Below, in pieces: positions 35,026 through 42,674 of a stretch of DNA of 42,674 bases. Source of the stretch: Porticoccaceae bacterium UBA4026. Its GTDB lineage: Bacteria > Pseudomonadota > Gammaproteobacteria > Pseudomonadales > Porticoccaceae. The translations under genes and the position numbers were made by a program. Below the pieces are notes generated by a model. The model was not told where the DNA came from, made no database searches, and saw only the letters and a list, made by a program, of their open reading frames with translations. The DNA lies in assembly GCA_002382445.1 (NCBI GenBank), contig DGAQ01000043.1, positions 44,944 through 87,617 on the forward strand, read 5' to 3'. The stretch's first letter is position 1; the number at the start of each line of letters is the position of its first letter.

Positions 35026-36141
35026 TCATCTGGTCAGATTATCGAAAAAATTTTTCACACCATCAAACCAGCTTGTACTGCGAGGCGAATGCTTACTATT
35101 TCCAGCTAGACTATCATCAAAGGTTTTCAATAGTTCACACTGTTCTGCACTTAAATTGACCGGCGTCTCAACGACCACACGGCATAATAAATCCCCCTGA
35201 GCTCCACCCCGAACAGGCGCAACGCCCTTACCCCGTAAACGGAATAATTTGCTACTTTGGGTTTCCGCTGGAATCTTTAGCTTCACTTTCCCAGAGAGGG
35301 TTGGAACTTCAAGATCACCCCCTAAAGCGGCCTGAGCAAAGCTAATTGGAACTTCACAATGTAAATGACTGCCATCGCGAACAAAAATAGAATGCTCACG
35401 AACATGCATCTCAACATAGAGGTCGCCTTCCGGCCCTCCTTGAGGTCCCGCCTCACCCTTTCCAGCAAGCCGAATACGATCACCGGTATCGACGCCAGCC
35501 GGAATTTTAACCGACAGGGTCTTTCGCTCTTCCTTTACACCCTGGCCATGACAACTTCCACAGGGATCTGAAATCATCTTTCCGCGACCTCGGCATTTTG
35601 GGCAAGCCTGCTGAACCGAAAAGAATCCTTGGGACATGCGAACCTGACCGGCACCACCGCAAGTATCACAGGTAACGGGCGAAGTCCCTTTTCTTGCTCC
35701 TGAACCACCGCAGGGGTCGCAGTGCGTCATCGTTGGAACGTCTATCTGAACGGTCTTACCTTTAACCGCGTCTTCTAGATCTAACTGAAGGTCATAGCGT
35801 AAATCAGAACCTCGAGCCGGTCCGCCGCGACTACGTCCGCCGCCGCCGAAAATATCACCAAATACATCACCAAATACATCACTGAACCCGGCAGTACCAT
35901 GACCGCCACCATTTCGATCAACGCCGGCGTGACCGAAACGGTCGTAAGCAGATTTTTTCTCCGCGTCACCTAAAACTTCATAGGCTTCTTGTGCGTCTTT
36001 GAATTTTTGGTCTGAGTCTTTGTCATCAGAATTGCGGTCGGGATGAAACTTCATCGCTATACGACGAAATGCCTTTTTTACTTCCTGATCAGAGGCATTC
36101 TTATCAACTCCTAACACTTCGTAATAATCGCGTTTTGCCAT
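35026..36141 (-). CDS. dnaJ: Chaperone protein DnaJ
   Basis: DnaJ is the Hsp40 co-chaperone that delivers substrates to DnaK and stimulates its ATPase. The 371-residue protein has the J domain (1-70, with the HPDRN motif), a Gly-rich linker (about 75-110), the zinc domain with four CxxCxGxG repeats (CDPCGGSG, CDTCGGAG, CPKCRGRG, CGSCHGQG) and the C-terminal substrate domains. It is separated from dnaK by 149 bases holding a nested hairpin terminator, which probably lowers its expression relative to dnaK. Confidence 0.97.
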   Translation of the reverse strand: MAKRDYYEVLGVDKNASDQEVKKAFRRIAMKFHPDRNSDDKDSDQKFKDAQEAYEVLGDAEKKSAYDRFGHAGVDRNGGGHGTAGFSDVFGDVFGDIFGGGGRSRGGPARGSDLRYDLQLDLEDAVKGKTVQIDVPTMTHCDPCGGSGARKGTSPVTCDTCGGAGQVRMSQGFFSVQQACPKCRGRGKMISDPCGSCHGQGVKEERKTLSVKIPAGVDTGDRIRLAGKGEAGPQGGPEGDLYVEMHVREHSIFVRDGSHLHCEVPISFAQAALGGDLEVPTLSGKVKLKIPAETQSSKLFRLRGKGVAPVRGGAQGDLLCRVVVETPVNLSAEQCELLKTFDDSLAGNSKHSPRSTSWFDGVKNFFDNLTR

Positions 36142-36197
36142 AATTTAAACGTCTTCCCAAACTGAATCGCCAAATCTTATTGGCTGACTCTACAACC

Positions 36198-36253
36198 TTA
36201 AAAAAATAAGCGTGAAAATCCTCTCGAAACTCTCTTCGAAATTCTTTTCACGC
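36198..36253 (-). terminator. Nested hairpin with T-run between dnaK and dnaJ
   Basis: GCGTGAAAA (36210-36218) pairs with TTTTCACGC (36245-36253). Inside, TCGAA pairs with TTCGA around six bases. On the minus strand the stem is followed by TTATTTTTTT. It looks like a partial Rho-independent terminator that tunes read-through into dnaJ. Confidence 0.75.
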
Positions 36254-36282
36254 CTAATCAGAGATAGGGTAAAATACTTACC

Positions 36283-36302
36283 GATAGTAATTACTTACTA
36301 TC
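36283..36302 (-). repeat. Perfect 8-base inverted repeat around the dnaK stop codon
   Basis: GATAGTAA (36283-36290) and TTACTATC (36295-36302) flank a four-base loop that contains the dnaK stop codon region. It could form a hairpin in the dnaK message end and protect it. No T-run follows directly. Confidence 0.45.
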
Positions 36303-38225
36303 TTCTTTGGTATTCTCATCTTTCTCATTTTTAACTTCTTCAAACTCTGCATCCATTGCATCATCACCTGCCGACTCGTCGCCTGCGGGTCGCTCACTCG
36401 CTTTAGCTTGCTCTGCATACATCTTCTGAGCTAGGCCAGATGATGCTTCAGATAGAACTTTAGCCGCTTCATCAATGGCCTCTTTATCACCGCCCTGAAC
36501 GGCTTCTTCAACCTGCTTAATTGCGGCTTCGATGGCGGCTTTCTCTTCGTCAGAGGCCTTATCTCCAGCTTCTTCAAGCGTTTTCTTGGCGGAGTGAGCC
36601 AAGCCATCGGCTGTATTGCGCGCCTGAACCATCTCTTCAAACTTATGATCTTCAGCTGCATTGGCTTCGGCATCCTTTACCATTGCATCAATTTCTTCAT
36701 CAGACAGTCCTGAGGACGCTTTGATAATGATCGACTGCTCTTTACCGGTCGCTTTGTCCTTAGCACCAACGTGGAGAATACCGTTAGCGTCAATATCAAA
36801 GGTCACCTCAATTTGCGGCATCCCGCGCGGAGCGGGTGGAATATCCGCTAAGTCGAAACGACCCAATGATTTATTACCTGCTGCCTGTTTGCGCTCACCC
36901 TGAACAACGTGAATAGTTACGGCAGCCTGATTGTCATCAGCGGTAGAGAAGATTTGCGATTTTTTGGTGGGAATCGTAGTGTTTTTCTCGATCACCGGGG
37001 TCGCCACGCCGCCCATAGTTTCAATACCCAAGCTCAACGGAGTTACATCAAGTAACAATACATCAGTCACATCACCAGACAAAACTGCGCCCTGTAACGC
37101 AGCACCAACGGCAACTGCTTCGTCAGGATTAACATCTTTCCGCGGCTCTTTGCCGAAGAAGGCTGTTACTTTTGCTTGCACTAATGGCATACGCGTCTGA
37201 CCACCCACCAAGATAATTTCATCGATCTTGTTTTTCGTAAGCTTTGCATCGTCAAGAGCGACCTGGAGCGGCTTCAATGAACGTTCAACCAAATCTAAGA
37301 CCAATGATTCAAGCTTGGCGCGAGTCAACTTAACAACCAAGTGCTTTGGACCGGTAGCATCAGCTGTAATATAAGGTAAATTGACTTCCGTTTGCTGGCT
37401 CGAGGAGAGCTCAATTTTTGCCTTCTCGGCAGACTCTTTTAGACGCTGCATTGCTAGTGGATCGCCATGTAAATCAATGCCGCTATCTTTCTTGAATTCA
37501 GCTGATAGATGTTCGATCAATCGCATATCGAAGTCTTCACCGCCTAGAAATGTGTCACCATTAGTGGCTAAGACTTCAAATTGTTTTTCGCCGTCGACAT
37601 CGGCTATTTCAATGATGGAGATATCGAAAGTGCCACCACCCAGATCGTAAACAGCAACAACACTGTCACCTGGGCTTTTATCCATACCATAAGCCAAGGC
37701 CGCGGCTGTTGGCTCATTAATAATACGCTTTACGTCTAATCCAGCGATTCGCCCAGCATCTTTAGTCGCTTGACGTTGTGAGTCATTAAAATAAGCAGGA
37801 ACGGTAATGACCGCCTCAGTCACTTTTTCACCGAGATAATCTTCAGCCGTTTTTTTCATCTTCTTTAGAATTTCAGCTGAAATCTGCGGTGCAGCTTTCC
37901 TATCGCCCTTAATCTCAACCCATGCATCGCCGTTATCAGCTTTAACGATTTTGTAAGGCACCATTTTAATATCTTTTTTAACCACTTCATCTTCAAAGCG
38001 ACGGCCAATTAGACGCTTAACTGCATAAACCGTATTTTCCGGATTCGTCACAGCCTGTCGTTTAGCAGACTGGCCAACCAAGATCTCGCCGCCGTCAACA
38101 TAGGCAACCACAGATGGAGTAGTGCGCGCACCCTCCGAATTTTCAATTACCTTGGGTTTATCTCCTTCGAGCACGGCAACACATGAGTTGGTCGTTCCCA
38201 AATCAATTCCGATAATCTTTCCCAT
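36291..38225 (-). CDS. dnaK: Chaperone protein DnaK (Hsp70)
   Basis: DnaK is the ATP-driven folding chaperone. The 644-residue protein has the ATPase motif IIGIDLGTTNSCVAVLEG, VYDLGGGTFDISI, ILVGGQTRMPLVQ, the interdomain linker DVLLLDVTPLSLGIETMGG and the substrate and lid domains. The frame is open five codons upstream, but the ATG at 38225 is preferred, with a GGAG ribosome site and the standard N-terminus. The C-terminal EFEEV motif is followed by about 15 extra charged residues (KNEKDENTKEDSK), longer than in Escherichia coli. It follows grpE by 122 bases. Confidence 0.98.
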   Translation of the reverse strand: MGKIIGIDLGTTNSCVAVLEGDKPKVIENSEGARTTPSVVAYVDGGEILVGQSAKRQAVTNPENTVYAVKRLIGRRFEDEVVKKDIKMVPYKIVKADNGDAWVEIKGDRKAAPQISAEILKKMKKTAEDYLGEKVTEAVITVPAYFNDSQRQATKDAGRIAGLDVKRIINEPTAAALAYGMDKSPGDSVVAVYDLGGGTFDISIIEIADVDGEKQFEVLATNGDTFLGGEDFDMRLIEHLSAEFKKDSGIDLHGDPLAMQRLKESAEKAKIELSSSQQTEVNLPYITADATGPKHLVVKLTRAKLESLVLDLVERSLKPLQVALDDAKLTKNKIDEIILVGGQTRMPLVQAKVTAFFGKEPRKDVNPDEAVAVGAALQGAVLSGDVTDVLLLDVTPLSLGIETMGGVATPVIEKNTTIPTKKSQIFSTADDNQAAVTIHVVQGERKQAAGNKSLGRFDLADIPPAPRGMPQIEVTFDIDANGILHVGAKDKATGKEQSIIIKASSGLSDEEIDAMVKDAEANAAEDHKFEEMVQARNTADGLAHSAKKTLEEAGDKASDEEKAAIEAAIKQVEEAVQGGDKEAIDEAAKVLSEASSGLAQKMYAEQAKASERPAGDESAGDDAMDAEFEEVKNEKDENTKEDSK

Positions 38226-38297
38226 CACTTCTCTCTCCATTACTTGTCATAAAGCCTGTTTAAGGCATTGTCTTTAAAAATGTATTGCTTGGTCTTT

Positions 38298-38325
38298 ATG
38301 TGGGTGCATTTTGAGTAAATTCAAG
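38298..38325 (-). promoter_or_regulatory. Possible secondary heat-shock promoter upstream of dnaK
   Basis: On the minus strand CTTGAA (38320-38325) is 15 bases from CCCACAT (38298-38304), a degenerate match to the sigma-32 -10 (CCCCAT). This is weaker than the promoter before grpE and may be chance. Confidence 0.35.
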
Positions 38326-38347
38326 GGCACCTAAACCAATAATTGAA

Positions 38348-38935
38348 TTAACTTGCTTTGGATACCACTACCATGGCCGGCCTAACCAAACGACCGTTCA
38401 AGGTATAGCCTTTCTGAAACACCTCTATCACAGTATTGGGCTCCACATCAGGATTAGGGACCATACTCACTGCTTGGTGAAGATCCGCGTCAAATGGTTG
38501 ACCGGCTGGATCAATGGCTTCAATTTTAAAACGAGCAAAAACATCAAAAAATGACTTTAACGTCAACTCTAAACCTGTAAAAACCGCCTGTTGAGCCTTA
38601 TCAGAATCTTCAATCGTTCCAAGAGCACGCTCTAGGTTATCGACGACCGGCAATAGCTCAGCTGTGAATCTATCCAATGCAAATTTATGCGCATTTTCCA
38701 CATCACGCTCGGCTCTGCGTCGCATGTTCTGCATTTCGGCCTGAATTCGGAGTACCTGATCATTTGCGTTACTAATTTGCTCTTGCAGATTATCTGTCTC
38801 GGTCAACGCATCATCATTGAGAAGCTCTTCAACAATTTCCGCGTTAATTTTCTCGGATTGAGTTGCAGTATCCTCAGAGGGAGTCTCGGAAGAGTCGGCC
38901 GCTTTTTTATCACCACTATTTACTTCATCTTGCAT
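38348..38935 (-). CDS. grpE: Nucleotide exchange factor GrpE
   Basis: GrpE releases ADP from DnaK. The 195-residue protein has an acidic, disordered N-terminus (1-55), the long coiled-coil helix (about 60-110; LRIQAEMQNMRRRAERDVE) and the beta-domain with VEVFQKGYTLNGRLVRPAMVVV-type ending. The frame is open 15 codons upstream, but the ATG at 38935 has GAGG eight bases before it. It is first in grpE-dnaK-dnaJ and has a sigma-32 promoter upstream. Confidence 0.96.
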   Translation of the reverse strand: MQDEVNSGDKKAADSSETPSEDTATQSEKINAEIVEELLNDDALTETDNLQEQISNANDQVLRIQAEMQNMRRRAERDVENAHKFALDRFTAELLPVVDNLERALGTIEDSDKAQQAVFTGLELTLKSFFDVFARFKIEAIDPAGQPFDADLHQAVSMVPNPDVEPNTVIEVFQKGYTLNGRLVRPAMVVVSKAS

Positions 38936-39022
38936 GCTTTTTTCCTCGATTTCTGTGACACTAAATACACTAATGTTCAAGATTATTGATTAGATGCTGG
39001 GATACCATTACCCTATGGCTAG

Positions 39023-39050
39023 ATATGGGGACAAACTCCCAAGTTTCAAC
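39023..39050 (-). promoter_or_regulatory. Sigma-32 (RpoH) heat-shock promoter of grpE-dnaK-dnaJ
   Basis: On the minus strand the -35 element GTTGAAA (39044-39050) is 13 bases from the -10 element CCCCATAT (39023-39030). The sigma-32 consensus is CTTGAAA and CCCCATnT. Predicted transcription starts about 80 bases before the grpE ATG. Confidence 0.85.
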
Positions 39051-39109
39051 CGATGACCTCTGATTAATCTACTCTGATGGGCATCTATTAAACATTTGGT
39101 GATAAAACT

Positions 39110-40783
39110 TTGCTCGTTTCAATTAATATCCGTAATTACACCTTAGTAGAATCCCTTGAAATTGAGTTTTCTAGGGGTACGACCGCTATTACCGGTGAAA
39201 CCGGTGCTGGAAAATCACTGGTGCTCGACGCCTTAGGTATGGCTCTGGGGGATCGAGCAGACAGCGGGACCATTCGCCACGGCAAGGAACGTGCAGAAAT
39301 CACCGCAAGCTTTGATATCAGCGCTATAGAAGATGCTAAACTGTGGATGGAATCTCACGACTTTGATATCGATGAAATCTGTATTTTACGCCGCATTTAT
39401 ACCTCAGAGGGCCGCTCAAAAGGTTACATTAATGGCCAGCCCTGCACAATGCAGCAGCTCCAGCAACTGGGTGATATGCTAGCGGATATTCACAGCCAAC
39501 ATGAGCATCAGTCTCTATTACGCAAAGAGACCCACCGCAAGTTAGTAGATGAATATGCTTCTGCAGGGGATTTAGCTATACAAGTCGACGAACATTTTCG
39601 TGAATGGCATAAGGTTGAAAAAAAGCTATCGGAATTGATGAATCGTTCAGATGAACTGCTCGCACGTAAAGATTTACTCAGCTTTCAGGTAAATGAACTG
39701 AAACAACTCGATCTAGATCCTAGCGTATTAAAAAAGCTAGAAACCGAGCAACAAACCCTAGCAAATGCCGAACAAATATTGCAAGACAGCCACAGTCTAT
39801 TGGCAATCTGCGACCAAACCGAAGGATTTAATATACGCGACGGCCTCAAAAGAGCTCTTGCTATTTTGACCGGCCTCAAACACAAGCCTGAAGCATTGGT
39901 AAGTGCTGAAGAATTACTGCAGAGCGGCCTTATTCAAGTTGAGGAGGCCACTAGGGAAATAGAGCATCATGTTGATCGATTCGAAGCAAATCCTGAACGG
40001 CTTCAACTAGTAGAAGATCAGCTATCAGTTATTTTCCAATTGGCCCGCAAACATAGAGTTAATCCTGATCAATTAGTCGACACTTTTGAAACCCTAGGAA
40101 CAGAACTAAGCAGCTTATTGGGTGGTAGCGATAATATTGAATCATTACAACAGCAGCTCGCCGAATTGGGCTCCACCTACGAAAGAGCCGCTAACAAACT
40201 TAGCTCCGCTAGAAATAAAGCTGCAACAACAATGGCGTTAGAAATAAACGAGCAACTGCATCGGCTGTCTATGGAAGGTGCCGATTTATTAATACAGCTT
40301 ACCCCAGTCAATAACGGAGAATATCGCTCAAGTGGCCTCGAAGAAATCGAGTTCTTGCTAGCGACGAACCCAGGACAACCGCATAAAATGTTGGCCAAAA
40401 TAGCCTCAGGGGGAGAGCTCTCTCGCGTTAGTCTGGCAATTCAGGTGGTTGCAGCCAGTCACTCGAAAATTCCAACCCTCGTATTTGATGAGGTCGATGT
40501 CGGTATTGGCGGAAGTACCGCAGATATTGTCGGCCAGCTCCTCAAGCAATTAGGTGAACGCGGGCAGGTTATCAGCGTCACTCACCAGCCCCAGGTGGCT
40601 GCGCACGCCCACCACCATTATCGAGCCAGTAAAGTCATTGGAGACAATAGTGCTGAATCCCTCATGTCAGCCCTTGATCATCAACAGAGAATTGAAGAAC
40701 TAGCGCGTATGCTAGGGGGCGCTAAAGTCACCGACCAGACGCTTTTACATGCGTCAGAGCTGCTGAGCTTAGCTTCAACCTAG
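39110..40783 (+). CDS. recN: DNA repair protein RecN
   Basis: RecN is an SMC-like ATPase in double-strand-break repair. The 557-residue protein has Walker A GETGAGKS at about 29-36, a long coiled-coil middle (about 150-370), the ABC signature LSRVSLAIQV and Walker B VFDEVDVGIGG near the C-terminus. The start is TTG at 39110 with GGTGA seven bases upstream; a stop codon seven codons before leaves no better choice. The divergent grpE neighbour is the Pseudomonas arrangement. I found no CTGT-N8-ACAG LexA site upstream. Confidence 0.96.
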   Translation: MLVSINIRNYTLVESLEIEFSRGTTAITGETGAGKSLVLDALGMALGDRADSGTIRHGKERAEITASFDISAIEDAKLWMESHDFDIDEICILRRIYTSEGRSKGYINGQPCTMQQLQQLGDMLADIHSQHEHQSLLRKETHRKLVDEYASAGDLAIQVDEHFREWHKVEKKLSELMNRSDELLARKDLLSFQVNELKQLDLDPSVLKKLETEQQTLANAEQILQDSHSLLAICDQTEGFNIRDGLKRALAILTGLKHKPEALVSAEELLQSGLIQVEEATREIEHHVDRFEANPERLQLVEDQLSVIFQLARKHRVNPDQLVDTFETLGTELSSLLGGSDNIESLQQQLAELGSTYERAANKLSSARNKAATTMALEINEQLHRLSMEGADLLIQLTPVNNGEYRSSGLEEIEFLLATNPGQPHKMLAKIASGGELSRVSLAIQVVAASHSKIPTLVFDEVDVGIGGSTADIVGQLLKQLGERGQVISVTHQPQVAAHAHHHYRASKVIGDNSAESLMSALDHQQRIEELARMLGGAKVTDQTLLHASELLSLAST

Positions 40784-40786
40784 CTG

Positions 40787-41689
40787 TTATTGGTACTTAA
40801 GCGTTCCATCTTTGTCCCATAGACCCCAATAAGCGCCGACATCGCCCTCATCGGCGACCTTCCAGTTTTCATCGAAGGAGGAAAAGTAAAAAATCTCAAT
40901 ACCTTCTTGCTGAGCCCACTGATAGGTATTGAGAAAATAGCGTATGGCATTGGCATAGGATGGAATTGCCGCACCGGTAGCGGTGCCAACGCTAGGCCAG
41001 CCCGTTTCGCTGATAATCACCTTTTTGCCATTGGCCGCGACCACAGCTCGGCGATACATGTCTTTCATATAAAGTAGCGAGTACTCCAGCGAACAGCCCT
41101 CCCAGAACGGATAACAGTTGGCTAGTATCACATCACAGGCTGCAGTTACCCCTGGGTGGTCGACAAATTTAAAGTAGGCATCGACATAACCGACCTCAAC
41201 CTTAGGCACTGCTCGCTTAACTCGTGCAATATAATCAATCAGCTGATCTTCAGTGAGGTCACCCCGTAGTAATACTTCATTACCCACCGCTAGAATATTG
41301 GCCTGTCCCGCTGCTGCCACCGCGATAGCATTGGTGATTTCGATTTCGTTGTTGGCCAAATCGTCATCAAGCCACACCCCAACCATGGTATTGAGACCTC
41401 GCTGCTGCGCTATTCCCGGTATCGCTTGATTGCCTTCGGTACAGGAAAAGGAACGAATCCAGTCTATCGATGGCTCAATAATACTCAGACGCTGGCGAAT
41501 TTGCTGCTCACTAATTTCTGTGCCGGGGCTCTGGCCATCGACATAGGGACTAAAAGAAATACCATGAATTTTTTGTTCCAGCATACGCTGAAACAAAATG
41601 ACTAATTCTCGATCACAAACTTGGGAAAAATCGATTCCCGCGAGAGACATTAATACGCCTTTGTTGCGCGCTGAATTTTTTCCGAACAC
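40787..41689 (-). CDS. Glycoside hydrolase family 17 enzyme (beta-1,3-glucanase)
   Basis: The GH17 family contains beta-1,3-glucanases and transglycosylases with a TIM-barrel fold. The 300-residue protein has the two expected catalytic glutamates: Glu138 (acid/base, AVGNEVLLRGD) and Glu228 (nucleophile, VIISETGWPS). C-terminal YFSSFDENWKV and the YWGLWDKDG end are also typical. There is no signal peptide, so it should act in the cytoplasm on imported laminarin oligosaccharides; this is inferred. The GTG start at 41689 has AGGGG about six bases upstream. It is convergent with recN (three-base gap) and faces a GH3 gene. Confidence 0.9.
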   Translation of the reverse strand: MFGKNSARNKGVLMSLAGIDFSQVCDRELVILFQRMLEQKIHGISFSPYVDGQSPGTEISEQQIRQRLSIIEPSIDWIRSFSCTEGNQAIPGIAQQRGLNTMVGVWLDDDLANNEIEITNAIAVAAAGQANILAVGNEVLLRGDLTEDQLIDYIARVKRAVPKVEVGYVDAYFKFVDHPGVTAACDVILANCYPFWEGCSLEYSLLYMKDMYRRAVVAANGKKVIISETGWPSVGTATGAAIPSYANAIRYFLNTYQWAQQEGIEIFYFSSFDENWKVADEGDVGAYWGLWDKDGTLKYQ

Positions 41690-41734
41690 GTTGATCCCCT
41701 ATCTGCTGAAGTCGAGTGAGTGTCGATCAAAGCA

Positions 41735-41875
41735 CTAAGCGATCAACAGCAACACCGACGTAATAATGATGTAGCCGCTCAGAATACTGCAGTGGGTAAC
41801 TAAAACAACTGAACTGCGGTAGAGCGGGTCTGTGGCGCGATAAACCTCAGCATTAACCTCTAATGACCGCTCCAC
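41735..41875 (-). CDS. Possible small single-pass membrane protein upstream of the GH17 gene
   Basis: A 46-residue frame begins with GTG at 41875, has a GAGG ribosome site six bases before it, and stops 45 bases before the GH17 start. The first 20 residues are polar and charged (ERSLEVNAEVYRATDPLYR). The last 26 form one hydrophobic helix (VVLVTHCSILSGYIIITSVL). I recognise no family. It could be a real small membrane protein of the glucan locus, or the remnant of a longer membrane protein, because the upstream frame is closed by a stop three codons before CTG-CCG. Chance is not excluded. Confidence 0.4.
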   Translation of the reverse strand: MERSLEVNAEVYRATDPLYRSSVVLVTHCSILSGYIIITSVLLLIA

Positions 41876-42081
41876 CGGCAGCCTCAGAGCCTAGAAGGAG
41901 CTATTCGCAGAGGTAAAATCCGCCTCATCGCAACGTCGGTCCACTTAACCGCATTGTCCGTAGTAGCGCCACGGCTATTGGGAGAAGATACAGCTTTAGA
42001 GACGCTTCAGTACGAAATAATACGCGCACTCTGCCCGCTACAGGGCACCGGTTTTTTACTATTCACACTTTTGGTTTAATT
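41876..42081. other. Non-coding stretch upstream of the GH3 gene
   Basis: This part of the GH17-GH3 gap should contain the GH3 promoter and possibly the divergent one. I see no good sigma-70 hexamer pair, no LacI-type palindrome and no terminator. The GH3 start has only a weak ribosome site. Confidence 0.4.
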
Positions 42082-42674
42082 ATGTCCCAATCTTCACCTT
42101 CTACACAATCCGTCAACTTGTCGAACAGCGATCGTGCACTGGAGCTTATTGCCCAGATGACACTGACGGAAAAAATTGGACAGATGAGTCAACTCAACGG
42201 CAGTGGCTGGGATGTACAGCAGGGCATACGCGAGGGACGAGTGGGCTCTGTGTTAAACGAAGTCGATGTCGAAATAGTTAACGAACTACAGCGTCTGGCG
42301 ATGGAGGAAAGTCGCCTGGGTATTCCGCTGCTCATCGGCCGCGATGTCATTCACGGTTTTAAAACTATCTTCCCTATTCCTTTGGCGCAAGCTGCGAGCT
42401 GGAACCCCTCAGTGGTTCAACACTGCGCAGCTATTGCAGCAGCAGAGGCCGCCAGTGCTGGCGTTAACTGGACCTTTGCACCCATGATCGATATTACCAG
42501 AGACCCTCGCTGGGGCAGAATAGCCGAGAGCCTGGGGGAAGATCCCTACCTGTGTAGCGTCATGGGAGCAGCTATGGTGCGCGGATTTCAAGGTGATAAT
42601 TTGGGCGGACCGACATCCATTGCCGCTTGTGCTAAGCACATGGCCGGTTATGGCGCGGTGGAGAGTGGCTTGGC
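42082..42674 (+). CDS. Glycoside hydrolase family 3 beta-glucosidase, C-terminus cut by window edge
   Basis: The first 197 codons of a GH3 enzyme are present. Family motifs: MTLTEKIGQMSQL, the IPLLIGRDVIHGFKTIFPIP stretch, APMIDITRDPRWGRIAESLG and ACAKHMAGYGAVESG. These are the substrate-binding Asp and Lys-His elements of the first GH3 domain. The catalytic nucleophile lies beyond the window. The N-terminus (MSQSSPSTQ) has no signal peptide, so this enzyme also seems cytoplasmic, unlike periplasmic BglX. It is divergent from the GH17 gene. The pair probably degrades beta-1,3-glucan oligosaccharides to glucose; that is inferred from the neighbourhood. Confidence 0.9.
   Translation, partial: MSQSSPSTQSVNLSNSDRALELIAQMTLTEKIGQMSQLNGSGWDVQQGIREGRVGSVLNEVDVEIVNELQRLAMEESRLGIPLLIGRDVIHGFKTIFPIPLAQAASWNPSVVQHCAAIAAAEAASAGVNWTFAPMIDITRDPRWGRIAESLGEDPYLCSVMGAAMVRGFQGDNLGGPTSIAACAKHMAGYGAVESGL

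Noticed and set aside
38936..39109. CTGTGACACTAAATACAC as a LexA site for recN
   Set aside because: The second half is not ACAG at the required spacing of eight bases.
1..42674. CRISPR array, tRNA, rRNA, prophage or insertion sequence
   Set aside because: No regular repeat-spacer pattern, no tRNA T-arm motif, no integrase or transposase, and no terminal inverted repeats were seen on reading both strands.

Overview
The window reads as chromosomal DNA of a free-living, probably marine, gammaproteobacterium. Evidence: the block grpE-dnaK-dnaJ-dapB-carA-carB-greA with divergent recN, the block hemC-hemD-hemX-hemY opposite argH, cyaY facing lptM-lysA-dapF-DUF484, and rpsP-rimM-trmD-rplS next to ffh-ypjD-corB. 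These orders are familiar from Pseudomonas and from the Cellvibrionales/SAR92-type marine groups. Base composition looks moderate (mid-40s % GC by eye). A GH17 and a GH3 enzyme at the right edge suggest use of laminarin-type beta-1,3-glucan. The lineage is inferred, not proven.

Layout. 1-587: edge-truncated secreted methyltransferase (minus). 588-914: palindrome-rich non-coding gap. 915-6343: trmL, fldB, mnmC and a lipoprotein M3 peptidase (plus). 6401-10563: haem genes hemC, hemD, hemX, hemY (minus). 10760-12193: argH. 12194-15590: cyaY (minus), then lptM-lysA-dapF-DUF484 (plus). 15591-18071: rnr (minus). 18290-20360: rpsP-rimM-trmD-rplS with its terminator (minus). 20552-21940: ffh (minus). 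22058-24220: ypjD and corB (plus). 24217-25564: three overlapping minus-strand genes (CoA pyrophosphatase, gamma-carbonic anhydrase, DUF1289). 25606-26163: zinc-ribbon Nudix. 26288-26623: grxD. 26903-28999: argD-argF. 29009-38935: the greA/carB/carA/dapB/dnaJ/dnaK/grpE series (all minus). 39110-40783: recN. 40787-42674: GH17, a possible small membrane protein, and the start of a GH3 beta-glucosidase.

How the genes work together. The core is housekeeping: arginine and carbamoyl-phosphate synthesis (argD, argF, argH, carA, carB), the lysine/diaminopimelate branch (dapB, dapF, lysA), uroporphyrinogen synthesis (hemC, hemD), heat shock (grpE, dnaK, dnaJ, with a good sigma-32 promoter), tRNA modification (trmL, mnmC, trmD), ribosome and SRP function (rpsP, rimM, rplS, ffh) and RNA turnover (rnr).

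The most interesting signals are non-coding. carA has a leader with a strong promoter, a compact three-way-junction fold and a Rho-independent terminator, all before its start codon; this looks like an undescribed attenuator. argD is preceded by a hairpin leader ending in a terminator only 35 bases before the gene, with a perfect 14-base inverted repeat further upstream. dnaK and dnaJ are separated by a nested hairpin terminator. I see no CRISPR array, prophage, insertion sequence, rRNA or tRNA gene, and no clear new multi-gene defence or metabolic system.
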